The notes: a model not told the origin generated them from the sequence alone. Counted from the stretch's first letter, positions 23,782-38,766 are shown. The stretch is DNA of 64,000 nucleotides from Selaginella moellendorffii (GCF_000143415.4 NW_003314283.1:1470272-1534271); one strand, 5' to 3'. Numbers and translations: made by a program.

Positions 23782-25810
23782 TATGTGATAGACGGTTTTG
23801 ATTCTGGGTAAATTCCCTCAGGCCCATTTTTTTGTAAATTTTAAAAAGAGTAAATACCATTTTTTCTCTCACTTCTTTGTCTCCATCTGGGATTCTAAAA
23901 ATGAACCGTACAAACAGAAGAAATAGAGAACATATTGTTGACTGTATAGTGCTTCCTCTGTTACTACAAATATATGAATACCATTACAGCAGTATAGGAG
24001 TCACTACTAACTTTGACAATCTTTTACTTCTGCTCCTTCTCTGGATCAATGTTGTGAAGAAGAAGCCCTGGATTGAAAATTCCTCAATACCGACACTATT
24101 CACCGCCTAAGTTTTACGCTGTGTATTTTTCAGTCCAATTTTGTAAGCGGCTCAAGCTGCACAACACGTTACATGCTTCGCTCCAGCGTAGGCCATCCTG
24201 TCTCCAAAAGGACGAGACGTGGTCTTTGGCAACTTGAGAACTTTAGGATGTGTTTGACAAGCCTTCTTTTTGAAACAAAGGTTTTTGCAAGACAATGTCA
24301 TACGTCAAGTGGAATTTGTGGTCAAAGAATGTTTGCTACTTGTTTTGCGTTATACTGTATTTATGCATCATTTTAAACACGTGTTTTAAGAGCAGGAAAG
24401 CAGCAAGAAGCTACCTTCTTTCTTTATGCAAAGTCTCAACCGCCTGATATATAAAATGTAACTATAGTTCTTGTCAGAATTAGATGGCCTGACTTTCTAT
24501 GGCAAGTTTGGATTCACATCAGATTCTCTTCTTTTTATGGAACTTGCTTCCCTGGTATTTGTTTTCTTCTTTGTTGACTTACATAGTTCACGTGTAAGTT
24601 CCAGTGCAAACTATCAGAGCGAGATATGTACTGTAGGCCCGTGCTTTGCCACCATCGCCTCCATCATACCAGTGCTTCACCCCTGCATTCAGCTCCATCG
24701 TCATACGACTCAGACCACGCTAGCCAAAATTCGAACGACTGCATATTAGGTAAAGTCATACTGCTGCCAATGGCTGACCTGTCCATTCTTTTTCTTGGCC
24801 GTATATCATGTACCTCCTCCATGATTAACAATTTTATTCATAAACATTCACATGGTTTTGTTTGTGTGGCTTATATTAAATTATTATGAATATACCTTGA
24901 AAGCATACAAGGCCTGTGCCAAACACCCATGTGGAAATAGCAGACATTTTGTGTCATCAAGATGTATGTGAAGCATTCAGTGTGGAATCAAAAGTGAAAT
25001 AGGGCTTCCCAGGGACATGAGGAGTGGCCTCGTTTGCATTGAGGACTTGGGGCCCCAGTATTCTCAACCTCATGCCACAGACAACACTTTCAATGCTGTT
25101 GGAGAAAAACTTTTGTCCTTCTGCGATGCAGTATAGGAATGTCAGTGGCCTGGACACACACTGGGAGGCTACACTTGTGAGGCATGGATCCTTGCAAGGC
25201 TTACATAGTCTCATACTGTGTGCTGCCTCAGAAACTCTGGATGAGGAGCTCAGCACAGCCTGGATCAGGGTGCGAGGATTCTCAATGTGAGTGGTGTTGT
25301 TGCTGAGATCTTAGGCAATTGCACTGCATACAATGGCAAATCCAGCATGAGCTAGAGCAGACTTGCTGCAAGCTGCAGCTCGTCTCACTGTGGGTTCCAG
25401 CTTTGGAGCGTTGCCTCCTGTGAGCTGCACTGCTCAGGGCAGGAATGCTGTGCCTTTATAGAGATTCATGAGTGTGGTTAGCTCTAGTAGATCCAACAAC
25501 GAGGTATCCTTGGAACATGGCATATGTCCACATGCCAGGTCCACTCAAACTTCTAGCACACCCAAGAGCTGTCTTGAGATGGGATTAGTTCCCCAGGACC
25601 TTTAGAGTGAGGCCAACCAAGGGGTTTCCCACCACCTCTCTACCTATGCAAAACAGAAGAAATTCATCTACCCTTTGGCAGAAAAACATATATTATTATT
25701 CATTATACTATTTATAACATTATAATATCCAAACAATAGATCTCTAAGAAGAATATGATGCCATTAGCAACTGTGGGATTCTGAAGTTAGCTCTATTTTT
25801 TGTGGCTAAA
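23782..25810. other. Downstream block of synthase copy 2
   Basis: Same content as 7129-9157: 3' UTR, AT-rich non-coding DNA and the antisense remnant at 24957-25503. Nothing else recognised. Confidence 0.6.
24957..25503 (-). pseudogene. Unidentified gene remnant, antisense to synthase copy 2
   Basis: Identical in arrangement to 8304-8850; 99-codon open part at 24957-25256 with in-frame stops upstream. Confidence 0.35.
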
Positions 25811-27219
25811 TGTAAGCGACTAATTTTTCCATTTTACTTTAATCATTTAACCACACCTCTGACCATTTGGAGGAGTCTCATTCACAACCTCCATAACTTC
25901 AATCTAGGACTTGGGCTTAATAGCCCCAAGAATGGCATCCATGCCACTAAACCTTTGCATTTGGTTCAAGTGCTCCATGTGTCCAATTCCATGACCCGAC
26001 ACCCCAAGGTACCACCAACATATTAACCTATTACGCTAAGGCCTTGCCCATTCACCTTAGTCACACCGATGGTTCAACGCCACCTACATCGCAATCCTAT
26101 CTCTCAAAGACTGGGGCATTCGTCCATGAGTGATTATTCGAGATCCACTCTTTAGCATCCTTAAGATACCTGCAGGTATGGAGAACAACCTTCCCCAATA
26201 TCCCTTTTACAGTCCCCACTAAGTCCTTTTTTTGTCCATGGCCGTGTTCGCCAACATTGCCACTGGGACAAGGCCTACAGACCCGACCACTAAGTCTCAC
26301 TGTCCTCTGGGACTTCCTCCTCACATGACTGTATCTTTGGTCATTACACCAAAGGACCACTCGTATTCCTTTCTATAGTCTGGGACTTTAGTACAACATT
26401 TTGGAACACTGTGGCCCTACGCAAGCCTCATAGGTACTCTCCCCACCTTCCGCTTTTGGGTGTTCTAACCATGGGCTTAGAGCAAGGTTTTGTTGAGTTA
26501 CGCCAGGTATCCGAGTAAGTAGTGCCACCCACGCTTGGACTGGGAGCATCAACCATTCGATCTCCCGGGGGAACTAAAGCTGGCCCTTGAACATTTCACC
26601 AAGCTGCCCCACTTGTCGATCCGTATTCACTTTAGTTTTGGACTTCCCAGTGGTCAGTTCATCACCCAACACCTGGGTACAGCCTTCCTGGGCCAAACTC
26701 GCCTTTCCTAGCAAAACTAACTCCACTAGGCTCCAACCCCTACACTTTCCCTATTATACTTTTGGAACCCTTTGCAACCCCCCCCCGGAGGGACGATTGC
26801 TTTGGACTTTTACCCAACTGCATGTATTAGTATTCAGACTCGGACTCAGACTCGGACTTGAACTCGGTCTCGGACTTGGTCTCGGTCTCGGTCTCGAACT
26901 CGGACTTGGACTCGGTCTTGGTTTCGGTCTCCATCTCGGGTCCATCTCGGACTTTACCTTGGATTCCATCTTGGGTCCATCTCGAACACTTCCACGTGTC
27001 ACGTGTTAGTCCTTTTGTATCCCCTTTTTAGAGGCTCACTTATTGCTCACTTTGTTCTTGTTCTTCGAACACTTCGTTGGGAGTTCCACTCGTGCTCTCG
27101 ACTTTTCAAGTTCGAGCTTTTAGTCCAAACGTGTTACGCTCGTTTGGCTTTCACTTCGGCCACTACCACATGGCACCCTTTCGGCTCCACTTTGGGGCCT
27201 AAGGATTTTATGTCTCACA
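25811..27219 (-). repeat. Solo LTR, inverted, unit 2
   Basis: Counterpart of 9158-10568, 1409 bp. It differs by a shorter C-run and a few substitutions, and has a minisatellite at about 26838-26995. Confidence 0.75.
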
Positions 27220-27640
27220 TTGAATCCACTGCTCAACTTCGGCCATTCTAGGCCATTGGAGCTCCAAAACATCCCTGATCTTCCACTAGAGTATAGATTA
27301 AAATTTAAATTAAAGGTGTTGTGAGTGTGTGGAAAATGAAAATAGAATATAGAAATATACATATCAATTAACCCAAAAACCCTAATTCATATACACGAGC
27401 AGGTGGTCAAGATTGAAACTAATTTGATAGCTATCAAAATCCCAATATACTAATAATAGTATATGGCATTGTACCCATACACTTGGACCTCAAAGCATCA
27501 CCTCTTCTTAGAAAGATAGAAGACAACCAAGGTTTTATGGTGGATAGGCCGAGATTTGGAGGAACACCAAAAGCAAGCATTTGTGGATCTATAGGTGGTG
27601 TCAATTATTTTTGATCTCTTTATATAAAGAATTTTAATCG

Positions 27641-30600
27641 CTGCATATACATAATTTTTAAAGGATTAACTTGTTTGACGTTATGTCAAACCTCATAAAC
27701 TTGTGGTTCAATTTGCCACAACACCTGATACAGTCCTTTCCATTGAGTAAGGAGCGCTTTATACAAACTGTATATCATAAGATTGAAAATAGACTAATAT
27801 CAAAACATCCACTTTGTAATTTGCAGGTTGATGGGAGTTATATCACCATTGTTATCCCACTTATATATAGCCCAAGTCTTTGGTAAACTTTACTTGAACC
27901 AGTGGAAGAATGCTCATTAAATATTAATCCTAAAACCTAATATCAACAGCTCATGGCAATTGCAAAGGTAAACTCAACTTCGTTAACAGTATTAGATTAT
28001 GACTATATAAGAGTTTATATGGTGAAACACTAATAGAACTTTACACTCTTGTAATATATGCATACCAAAGAGATGGCATATAACCATCTCAATTCGAATG
28101 ATAAAAGTTGATGTATTTCGCAATTATCCCTTTGAAGGTTCATATAAGCCATTCCACCAAACCATCTGACTATAGATGATAAGCACTTGTGAATGTGTAG
28201 TGTATCCTCAACTAAGACATTAAAATGTGAAATGTTTAATCCATAAATGCAAGATTATTATCTGGAGAACCTAGAATGACAAAGTCCAACCTAGCCCAAA
28301 CCTCCATTATTGTTTCCCACAAGATCCACGTCCAGGCCATAGTAAAGATCTCCAAAAGAATCCACTCTGGACAATAATGCTGGAACACCACTCAATTAAG
28401 GAGGAAGTATTTAACAGCAATTGCAAACGCACTAGCAAAAACACTAACTTCCACTTAGTGAGTTAATTAGTTAGAAGCAATAATGATATATTTATTGCCA
28501 ACAATCAACTGTGAAAAAGGCCTTATTAAGTTAAACACCACCAACTCAAATGGATAGGAAACTACAATTGACTATAACTGTCCTTTTGTAGGACAAAGGG
28601 TAGTATTATGAGCTTAGTACCAAATACAACTATACACATACTAGATAACATCACGTCATATATCCAGCTAATAGAAAAACTTGTGCAGCTTTTCAGTCAC
28701 ATGATGATGTCCCATATGCCTACTAGAATAAGAAAATCATGGTAGGCATGGAAAAAGTGTGGAATAATGATTAAAGGTATCACGAACCATAAATGATCAT
28801 TAAGATTTGTCTCTACAAAATAAAGGAGGTCATTTTTAAGGCAATATTGATGACATAGCAAGTCATTAACAAGTGATATAGAATTCTTAAACCTATTGTG
28901 AAGTTTTCAGATTCACAACTCAATCTTTTGATCCTCACAAATTTTGTCAAGAGAAGGTAAATCTAGCTTCGCACCTTGTGGACAGTAAACATCAAATACA
29001 ACAACTACCAACAGCATTGAATCCTTGTCCAAAAAATTCACAAATGCTGGAATAATAAACTTGTAAAAATATGAGAAGAGAATGAAAAAGGAAGAGGAGC
29101 TTAAGAAAGGGCATTCGCATTAATCATATAACTCATTGAGTGATGAACAATATCAAAATTATATGTTTGAAGCTTTAATGCCCACCAAGCAATATGACCA
29201 ATCAAGTTTTTCCACTTTAATAACAAAGTAATTGCAATATGATCACTTTGTAGTAATGTTCAAGAACTATGTAGATATGTATGAAGTTTCTTGAAACCCC
29301 AAACTACTAGTAAACACTCCTCTATTGTGGAGTAATTCACCTCTACTAGTTGTAATGTACGGTTGATATATGTAATAAAATGGTATTGACCAAACACACT
29401 TAGGCTCTCTTGCATCAACATACCTTTAAGACCAATATTAGAAGTATCCACATGCAAAATAGTGTAGTTAATATATGCCAAAACTAAAGGAGTTGTTAAC
29501 AACTCTTTGAGATATGTAAATGCTTGCTCACAGTTTACAAACCAAATGAAAGATGATGTTGATAAATTCAACAATACTCACAGTGGTTTTATACAATAAA
29601 AAAAATGATTAATGAAACAGTTGAGATATTGCACCTTGCCTAAAAAGCATCGCACATCATTCACATACTTTAGAATAGGAAACTAGAGAATAGCTACAAA
29701 TGTTTCAAGATCAACTTGCAAACCTTCACAAAAAATACGGTACCCAAGATAAATAGTGTTCTTGGACCCACCATACAATTTGACCATTTGAACTTTAAAC
29801 TAACTTCTTGCAGCTGATTCAACACCTTACAAATATCACAAATGTGTTCCTCCTATATCCCCTCTGAGTGGATGAAGACATCATTGATGAAGTCAGTAGT
29901 TACCTCCAGCATATCATAAAAAACATCATCCATCATCCATTGGAAAGTCGTTGAAGCATTATTCAAACCAAATGGCATGACCAAGAACTCGTACAAATTA
30001 AATGGTGTACAAAAGAAATCTTAGGAATATCTTCCTCGGCCATTGACATTTGCTAGTACCCAAAAGCAAAATTTAACTTGGTGAACCAATAACTTCTCCC
30101 CAAGCGATCCAAGAGATCGGTAGTGTGAGAAAGAGGGTATACATTTGGGATCATTACTCCATTTAACAAATGATAATCAATGTAGAAATAAATATTTTTA
30201 TCAAACTTTGTCACAAGATGAAGTTCACACTCCCAATAACTATATGACTTTTGGATAACACCCTTTTTCAACCTCCTTGACATTTATATATAAAATTTTG
30301 ATTTGATTGGTGATCAATGATAAATAGAAATTATGATTGGACAAACATCCCCAATTGAAATAGAATGACGTGTTGTAATTTTGGCCCCAGACAACAAGTC
30401 AAATTCAAAGAGATTGGCATACTCCTTCATAAGCCGGTCAACCACTGCAACAAAAGTCATTGAAGGAATCTAAAAAGGGAATAGAAGAACAAAACAAAAA
30501 CATAGGAGGAAGTAATAAAACAATAAAAGTGATGAAGGCAAAAGGATGAAAAAAATATAGAAATGAGAGCAATATAAAAAATATAAGGAAGTATAAGATA

Positions 30601-31163
30601 ATGGGGAAAAGCTGTAAAGTCACACTTGATATGATTGTGTTGCAACCAATTCATATAAAGGATTAGGGCAAAATCTTAACTCGACAGCACTTGCAACAAC
30701 TACAGCCTAAGCTTGAGAGTGTACTTTATTTTATGCACATATATATGTATAACTATTGCCATAAAGAATGAAAATTGACTCTGCCACATGACATAAATGT
30801 AGATAGCAACATGTGACCATAGGCTGAGCAATAGAAGATAAACTCAAACCTGTATTAACTAATACAAATAGAATAATAGGAGACATCTTATTAAGAAAAT
30901 GAGTTTAGAAAGTAATACTAGATGAACTTGTGCCAAATAAACCCCTTGATAATACTCCAGAAAGAAAAATGAAAGGGTCACAGACTTATTCATGCAAGAA
31001 CCCTCTACTACTTGTACGACTCTTTATTTCTCAAAAACATCTCGGTGTCCTAACCTTCCACTACAACAGCACCAACAGGTTGTTGTTGACACTAAGGTCT
31101 CCACCCAGGAAATGGAGGTTGCTAATCCAGAAAATGTTAACATAACCAATTTCATCACACGTT
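27641..31163 (-). pseudogene. Heavily decayed Ty3/Gypsy pol relic, unit 2
   Basis: Counterpart of 10990-14514, with RNase H at 29260-29574, RT start at 30053-30283 and protease/RT linker at 30438-30654. A 2-bp deletion near 30450 relative to unit 1 shortens one frame from 103 to 61 codons. Cut at 31163 by the second non-autonomous LTR element. Confidence 0.82.
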
Positions 31164-32779
31164 TGTGAGACATAAATCCCTAAGCCCTAAAGTGGAGCCG
31201 AAAGGGTGCCACATGGTAGTGGCCAAAGTAGAAGCTAAATGAGCATAACACGTTTGGACTAAAAGCTTCAACTTAGACGGTTGAGAGTGGGAGTGGAACT
31301 CCCAACGAAGTGCTTGAGAAACGAACACAAAGCAAGCAGTAAGTGAGTCTTTAGAAAAGGGACACAAAAGGACCAATACATGACATATGAAAGTGTTGAG
31401 ATGGAATCTGAGATAGAGTGTAATATAAACCCAAAACGGAGTTCGAGATGGAGTCCGAGAAGAAATTCGAAATGGACCCAAGATGGAGTCCGATATGGAC
31501 CTGAGATGAAGTCTAATATGGACCTGAGATGGACTTGAGATGGAGTCTGATATAGACCCGAGATGGAGTCTGAGATGGACCCAAGATGGAGTCCAAGATG
31601 GAGTTCGAGATGGATCTGAGATGGAACCGAGATGGAGTCCAAGGTCAAGTCTGAGATGGACTTGAGATAGAGTCTAAGGTTGAGGCTGAGAAAGAAACTG
31701 AGACCAAGACTAAGACTAAGACCGAGACTGAGATCGAGACCAAAACCAAAACTAAGACCGATTCTAAGTCCAAGTCCAAATTCAAGTTCAAGGGTGACAA
31801 CCCAAAGCATTCACCTCCTAAACCCTAAAGGGTTTAGTGAGCTCCAAAAGTATAGTGAGGGGAGGACTTTAGTGGAACCAGTTTGGCCAGGAAAGGCTAG
31901 TGTGACTAAGGAAGGCTATACTCATGTGTTAGGTGATAGTATATCCACTGAGGAGTCCAAACCTTGAGTGAATACAAACAAACAAATGGGGTAATTTAAT
32001 AAAGTGTTCAAGAGCCGACTCTAGCTCCTTTGAGAATCAAATGGTCAATACTCCCAATCTAAGTGTGAGTGGCACTACTTACTTAGATATTTGGCGTGGC
32101 TTATTAGAACCTCGCTTGAGCCATATAGTGAGGCACTTAATAATGGAAGGTGGAGAGGGTACCCATGAGGCTTGTGTAGGGTTGCAGTATTTTGAAATAT
32201 CATCCCAAAGTCCTATACTATAAAAAGGAAGAGGAGCAATCCTTTAGTGTAGTGACTAAAGACACAATCATATGGTGAGGAAGTCCCAGAGGACAGTGGG
32301 ACTTAATGGTTAGGCCTTTAGGCCTTGACCTAGTGGTAGGGTTGGTGAGCATAACCCTAGATGAAAAGGGACTTGGTGGGGACAGAAGAAGGGATATTGG
32401 GGAAAGATGTTTCACATGTCTCTGGGCATTTTAAGGGTGCTAAGGTGTGGTCAAGGGATGACCACTCATGGATGGATGGCCCAATGTTTGAAAGATGGGA
32501 TTGTGATGCAAGTGGTTTTGGACTATTAATGTGACAAAGATGAATAGGTATGGCTTTAGTATAACGAGCTGATATATCAAAAGTACCTTTGGATGGGGAT
32601 CGGACACGTAAAGCACTTAGACCAAGTGCAAATGCTAAGTGGCATAGATACCATTTATGGGGGTAGCATGTCCCGAAGTCCTAAATAGGACTTATGGAGG
32701 TTGTGAGTGAGACTCTTTTAAATAGTTAAAGTGTGGTTAAATGACTAAAGTAAAATGGAAAAATTAATTGCTTACAATT

Positions 32780-32790
32780 TGGTATCAAAG
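32780..32790 (+). other. Primer-binding site of non-autonomous element, copy 2
   Basis: TGGTATCAAAG, 3 bp after the 5' LTR end. Confidence 0.75.
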
Positions 32791-35277
32791 TTGTTTTTTA
32801 GTCCAACTCTTATTAGTGGTCAAGTGTATCACCACTTGATATTAGCATTGGAAGGTTCTAAGAGTGGATCTTCCTTGAGGAGTAGCATATTAAGAGGGCA
32901 TGACTCTCCACCTTTGTTCATATGTAAACATGTTAATAATGTGGTGAATAAAAAGGGGCCAATAAGGGAATGATTTTGGGATCTTAGGAATAGTATAAAA
33001 TTTTCCTCAAAGAGTTGAGGATGTGATCTATAAAAGCGTTTGATTTTGCAAGCTGGATAATGTTGTTGTGGTAAACAAGTATAGTTGAGATTACAGGAAT
33101 GATGGAAACTCCTGAACAATAAAAGAGTCATAAAATTATCCTTATATAATTGAGGATGGTGCTCAAGAATTTGAGATTGGAGTTAATGACCGTGGGATAG
33201 ATAAAGACACAAGTCTTTGAAATGGTAGCCAAAGTTACCTTAAATAAATGTTGGAACAACCCAAGGAGTTAGGGGTGTATTTAAAAGATAAGTTGATATT
33301 CTCATTATATGGACAAATAGTTCTAAAAAGCAAAGATAGCCCATATAGAACAAAGGATAATTAAATGTTAGAGTAACACTTGCCAAAATGGTCTTTGAAA
33401 GTAGGACATGAATACAAAAAGTTATATTCTAATGAGTTAACACCTTAAAAGTAGCTATGATGTTAGGACTTTACAGGTCATCGGATTAGCAAAGTCCAAA
33501 GCCTGGATGATTTAGTGGAGTCAAGGGATGGTCCTAAAAGGATGGTGAAAGCTGTTAGACTAAGGTGGGTTTTACATTACAAAGGACTATAAGGATTATG
33601 AGATTTAAGTATGAGAACAATAGGTATTTTATTGATAGTAAAATATGCCATACTAAAGTTGTGGGAAAGGTGTCCTAGAAGAAAACAACTTTGGCATAAA
33701 GTTGTATATAAACACCATGGTGTAGTACTAACTGATAGTTGGCATGAGAAATAACTACTTTGGTCTTGGCAAAAACCTAAACACGAGTGAAAAGTGTCGT
33801 AAAAGTAGGCTCATGGAATTGATGGGGTGGAGACCCCAAATGTTTCAAGAGATGAGGCTTTGAAGTCAAGTTTGCTAATTCATGAGGACCCTTTGTCAAA
33901 GGAATTCCACTGGAAATGAGATTAGCATAGCCTAAACTAAAAAGCATGCAATTCAAATGTATGGACCCAAATAATAATGAAAGTGTGAAAGCATTAACAA
34001 TGAGTTGTAGGATTTGATGACTATGAAGCAGCTAAACAAATATGTGGCATAATTGATTCGATTGATAGAGGTTAACTTGTCAAGATTTCTTATTAGGATA
34101 AGAAGGTTAGATATGTCCCATAGGGGGATAAATTGCTTATGTTACAAAATAATAAGTTAATATCATAAAGGGAAATGCTCATTGTTAAAGAAGGTCATCA
34201 TTGGGACACCTAAACACTCTAAAACATCAGAAAGTTGTGTTTAATATTATAAGGGTATTAGATAAGGCATAAGGGACTAAATCCTTAGTGAATAATGGAT
34301 AGGAAATGTTATCTAAGGTTGCAGAGACAAGAGAAATCCGTCTATCTGAATTGAACAAAGCCAAAAGGGATTTTGGCAAGATTAGTGGTGGGCATATAAA
34401 AGCTCATAAGTAGCAATATTAATCTTGATATATGGGATTATAAGGTGAGTATATCTAAATTGAGGAACCACTCCCTAGGCTATCGAGTATGTTCATTCCT
34501 AAGATTACTTGCTAAGGCATAGTAGAAAGTGCAAATCTATCCTCCTAGCATGAAGGAAAATAACCAAAAAAAACATGTGAGGCCAAAAGCAAGTAGTAAA
34601 ATAAGAGGACCGAACTATAGTAATCAAAGAGCATAACCGAGAGTAATTATCCAAGTTGGGATTGGAAAATTAAGTAGGTACTCAAAGGTGTTGTTACTGA
34701 CAATTATGATGCCATGGAGAGTCTAGAGTATGGAATTATCTATGTTAGACCATATGACAATTAGAAAGCTTGTGAAAAGAGAAGTTTTAGCTAGTTAAAG
34801 GATAAAGTCCCTTCAAAATTCCCAAAAACAATTCTAAATAAGCTAGTACCTAAAAAGATAAGTGTAAATACATGAAATTAAAGTGGCACAAGTGGCAGAA
34901 GTGTAGTTTTGAAGCTTGTTATAAGGCGAAGCTATCAAAGTTGGGGAAGTAGTTCCTGAGTGTTTAAAGAGATGGTTTTGAACAAAAATTGATGGTTAAG
35001 AATTTTCATGCTTATGCATGAAACTATGTTACACTAGTTGAATGACTTGTAAGAGAGATTGGCAAGTCGGGGGAACAAAAACCCTAGTTGAAGGTGTTGA
35101 CTTCAAAAAGAAGTGGCCTATGGGGCTAAGCATGGAAGAATCTATGCATAATCACAAACTTGTCAAGTGAGAGGATTTGACAATTCAGAGAAACTAGGTT
35201 TTTAAGCGTGATCCGTAACATACTTTATGTATAAATTGGTGCACCGACATGGGGAGTCACGCTAGGCATCTTGGAGT

Positions 35278-37230
35278 TGTGAGACACAAATCCCTAAACC
35301 CTAAAGTGGAGCTAAAAAGATGCCATGTGGTAGTGGCTAAAGCAGAAGCGAAATAAACATAATACATTTGGACTAAAAGTTTTGACTTGGACAATCGAGA
35401 GTGGGAGTGGAATTCCCAACAAAGTGGTCAAGGAACGAGCATGAAATAAGTAGTAAGTGAATCTCTAGAAAAGGGACACAAGAGGATCAATACATGACAT
35501 GTGGAAGTGTCGAGATAGAGTCCGAGATGGAGTCCAAGAAGGAGTTTAACATGGACCCAAGACGAAGTCTGAGATGGAGTTCAAGATGGAGTCCAAGAAG
35601 GAGTTTAAGATGGACCCAAGACAAAGTCTGAGATGGAGTCTGAAATAAACATGAGATGGAGTTCGATATGGACCCAAGATAGAGTCTAAGATGGAGTCTG
35701 ATATGGACCCAAGATGGACCCAAAATAGAGTCTGAGATGGAGTCTAAAATGGATCTAAGATGGACCCAAGATAAAGTCTGAGATGGACCTAAGATGGAAT
35801 CCAAGATAGACCCGAGATGGACTCCGAGATGGACCCAAGATGGAGTTCGAGATGGAGTCCGAGATGGAATAATGACGGAGTCAAAGGTCAAATCCAAGAT
35901 GGACCTAAAATAGAGTTCGAGGTTGAGGCCGAGAAAGAGACCAATATCGAGACAAAGATTGAGAAAGAGACCAAGACCGAAACCAAGACTAAGATTAAGA
36001 CCAAGTTTGAGTTCGAGTCCAAGTCCGAGGATGAAAGCCCAAAGCATTTGTCTCCCAAACCCTAGGGGGTTTGGTGAACTCTAAAAGTATAATAGGGGGA
36101 AGACTTTAGTGGAGCCAGTTTGGTCAGGAAAGGCCAATATGACCAAAGAAGGCTATACCCATGTGTTAGGTGATGGTATATTTACTAAGGGGTCTAAAGC
36201 TAAAGTAAATATAGATAAACAAACTAGGTAGCTTGGTGAAGTGTTCAAGAATTAGCTCTAGCTCCTTTGGGAGATTGAATGGTAGATGTTCCCAATCCAA
36301 GTGTGGGTAACACTACCTACTTAGATACCTAGCATGGCTCATCAAAACCTCGCTCTAGCCATATGGCTAGGGCACCTAAGGGCAAAAGGTGTAAAGATGT
36401 TGCGAATGTGACTTTGGGTATCGAAAGATACTTGTCAACTAATCTTTACGGATACTCTTTTTTTACTACTATGACGGCAAGAGGTCAATATAGTTGGATG
36501 GTAGTCTCTTTTGTGCTAGTAGAGTTAATTAAGCATTTAAAGTGTACTTAGACCAGACAAGTAAGTACTTTTTGATACTTAAAATCACATTTGCAATAAA
36601 AAAGTACCTATAAAACTTGTGTAGAGCCACAGTGTTTCGAAATGTCATATTAAAGTCCTAAACCGTGGAAAGGAAGTAGAAGAGTTCTCTAGTGTAGTGA
36701 CCAAAGACACAATCATATGATGAGGAAATCCCAGAGGATAGTGGGATTTAATGGTTGAGCCTTTGGGCCTTGACCCAATGGCAAGGTTAACGAGCATGGC
36801 CCTAGATGAAAAGGGACTTAATAGGGATAAAAGAAGGAATATTAGGGAAAAATGTTTCCCATGTCTTTAGGCATCCTAAGGGTGTTAAGGTGTGGTCAAA
36901 AGGTGACCACTCATGGATGGATGGCTTAGTCTTTGATAGATGGGATTATGATGTAGGTGGTTTTAGATTACGAATATGACAATGGTGAATGAGCATGGTT
37001 TTAATGTAATAGGCTAATATGTCAATGGTACATTTGGGTGTCAATTATAAAATTGGACACATAGAGCATTTGGACCAAGTGCAAAGGTTAAATTTTATAA
37101 ATCCCATTTATGGGGCTAGCATATCCCCAAGTCTTGAATAAGACTTATAGAAATTGTGAGTGAGACTCTTCTAAATAATCAAAAGTGTGTTTAAGTGATT
37201 AAAATAGAATGGAAAAATTAATTGCTTACA
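35278..37230 (+). repeat. 3' LTR (type A) of non-autonomous element, copy 2
   Basis: 1953 bp, same length as 1957-3909. Minisatellite at about 35513-36035, fully sequenced here. It can serve to size the gap in the unit 2 LTR. Confidence 0.82.
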
Positions 37231-37649
37231 ATGCCCAATAGTAAACATCACGACCATGATTACATCCTTGCTCTTGTCTATAAACTTGGGAAGCAACAAC
37301 ATCAACCTCCATTCAAATAAAACTATCTCCCACAAAAAGATAAAAAGAGGTGATGTTTTATAACATTGTGCCAGGCAAAGAGCATTATTTGGCTCTGCAG
37401 AAACCAAGAGGCTCAGAAATAAACACTAATTTACATCATTAACTTAGATGCTCCTTGATGAATACAAACCAATTGCTAAATTACATCATCACAATCATCA
37501 ACATGTTCAAATGTGCATTTGAAAATGTTTGAGAGAATGCTCCAATCTGCATATGTGTCACAAATTTTTGGGATCATATTTAGCATTTATATGAGTTTCC
37601 CACGTGTCTCCAAAAGATGATGTTCCAATGGTATAATAATTTGAGTGCC
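37231..37649 (-). pseudogene. Gypsy gag relic, right part (unit 3)
   Basis: Same relic as 3910-4400. It ends at the point (about 37650) where identity with the inverted arm jumps from diverged to near-perfect. Confidence 0.5.
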
Positions 37650-37744
37650 AAAGATGATTGCTATCTTTGTTGGGAAGTGTATGATTATCTCAAGTGATTT
37701 GCCAAAATATAAAGAATATTAGCAGAAAGAAGGGGGCAATCCAC

Positions 37745-38482
37745 TTAAGTAATTAAACCTCCAAGGATTAGACCATTCTCTAGTACAAAAATTCTAGATG
37801 AAACGGTTAGCATCTGTCTCTCTGCAGTTGCAATCATGCAACTCTTTTGAGTGCCAAGAGGCCTGCTTGTTGACCAGTTTGATTCCAAGGATGATCTGAT
37901 GAACGTGTTGCTTGCGTCGTGTTTCAGAGCAGTTTGCTCTTGCATTCCATTCAGATGGGAGCCTGACTGGTTTTTAGTTATCTAGCACCACAATCTGTTA
38001 CCGTCTTTAACAACAGACTGTGCATCCACAGCAGGTTCACGCTCTTCATGCCCCCTTCAGCTGCTGAAACAACGGTTCTTTCGTGTCACTCACTAAGATT
38101 TTAGTTTTGGCTTCTGAAGCTTTTGTTTTGCTCTTACACGGGTAAGAGTATGTGCCTTTTCTGCCAAGGACCTCGGTCTTCAAGACACAGTGGGTATCAG
38201 CCCGGACTGTAATCCCGACAACCGAGCCTCTCCAAATAATAAGAAGTTAAAAGGTACATACCTAAGTTCTTGACTGTTTCGCAGCTTTTAAACAGGAAGT
38301 CGCCCTCTTGAAGATGGTAAGAAACCCGCAGATTTTTCTTTGATGAGCTCTATGTGTTGGGCTACAAGGATGCTGCAGTGTGGGCAAATACAAATCCTTT
38401 GATCAATTTTAGAGGCAAGGCAGCAGCTGCTCCAGTTTGAAGATGCAACAAACGATTGCTGTATCATACTAGAGGCATTCAT
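37745..38482 (-). pseudogene. Possible gene remnant upstream of synthase copy 3
   Basis: Equivalent to 4424-5272; unrecognised minus-strand protein-like pieces at 37745-37945 and 38288-38482. Confidence 0.25.
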
Positions 38483-38758
38483 GCGAAGGTAAAAGAATCT
38501 GGAACCGAATTATAGAGATTCTTTGGGACACTAGAGACTAGCATTTGTACACAAAGAAGAAGAGAAGATTGACAAAGTTCCGTGTTCTACATGGTTGTCA
38601 AAAGAATCAAAAGTTGTCAAAAGAAACAAACAAGAAATTACGTGTGAAGCTTCATGATCAGTTGTGTGACTTTGTCAATAGCGTTCTATTTTCCCAGCCC
38701 ACGTTTGAGAATTTTCCAGTCAAGCGCGTAGGTACCGGGAAGGCGGGCGGCTTCCTGG

Positions 38759-38766
38759 TATAAAAG
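38759..38766 (+). promoter_or_regulatory. TATA box of synthase copy 3
   Basis: TATAAAAG, 106 bp before the ATG at 38865. Confidence 0.75.

Larger units (their letters stand above)
17779..34514. repeat. Tandem segmental duplication, unit 2
   Basis: 16.7-kb unit, near-identical to unit 1 from position 1 on except for the unit 1 insertion and scattered single-base and short indel differences. It contains gene copy 2, solo LTR 25811-27219 and Gypsy relic 27641-31163. Confidence 0.93.
31164..37230 (+). mobile_element. Non-autonomous (LARD-like) LTR retrotransposon, copy 2
   Basis: 5' LTR 31164-32776 (1613 bp), primer-binding site TGGTATCAAAG at 32780-32790, non-coding interior to 35277, and 3' LTR 35278-37230 (1953 bp) with nested fragment 36398-36563. 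Flanks are the same decayed ACGTT/ATGCC pair, so this is the duplicated twin of 14515-20574, not an independent insertion. Since it has no gap, it shows the true structure. Confidence 0.82.
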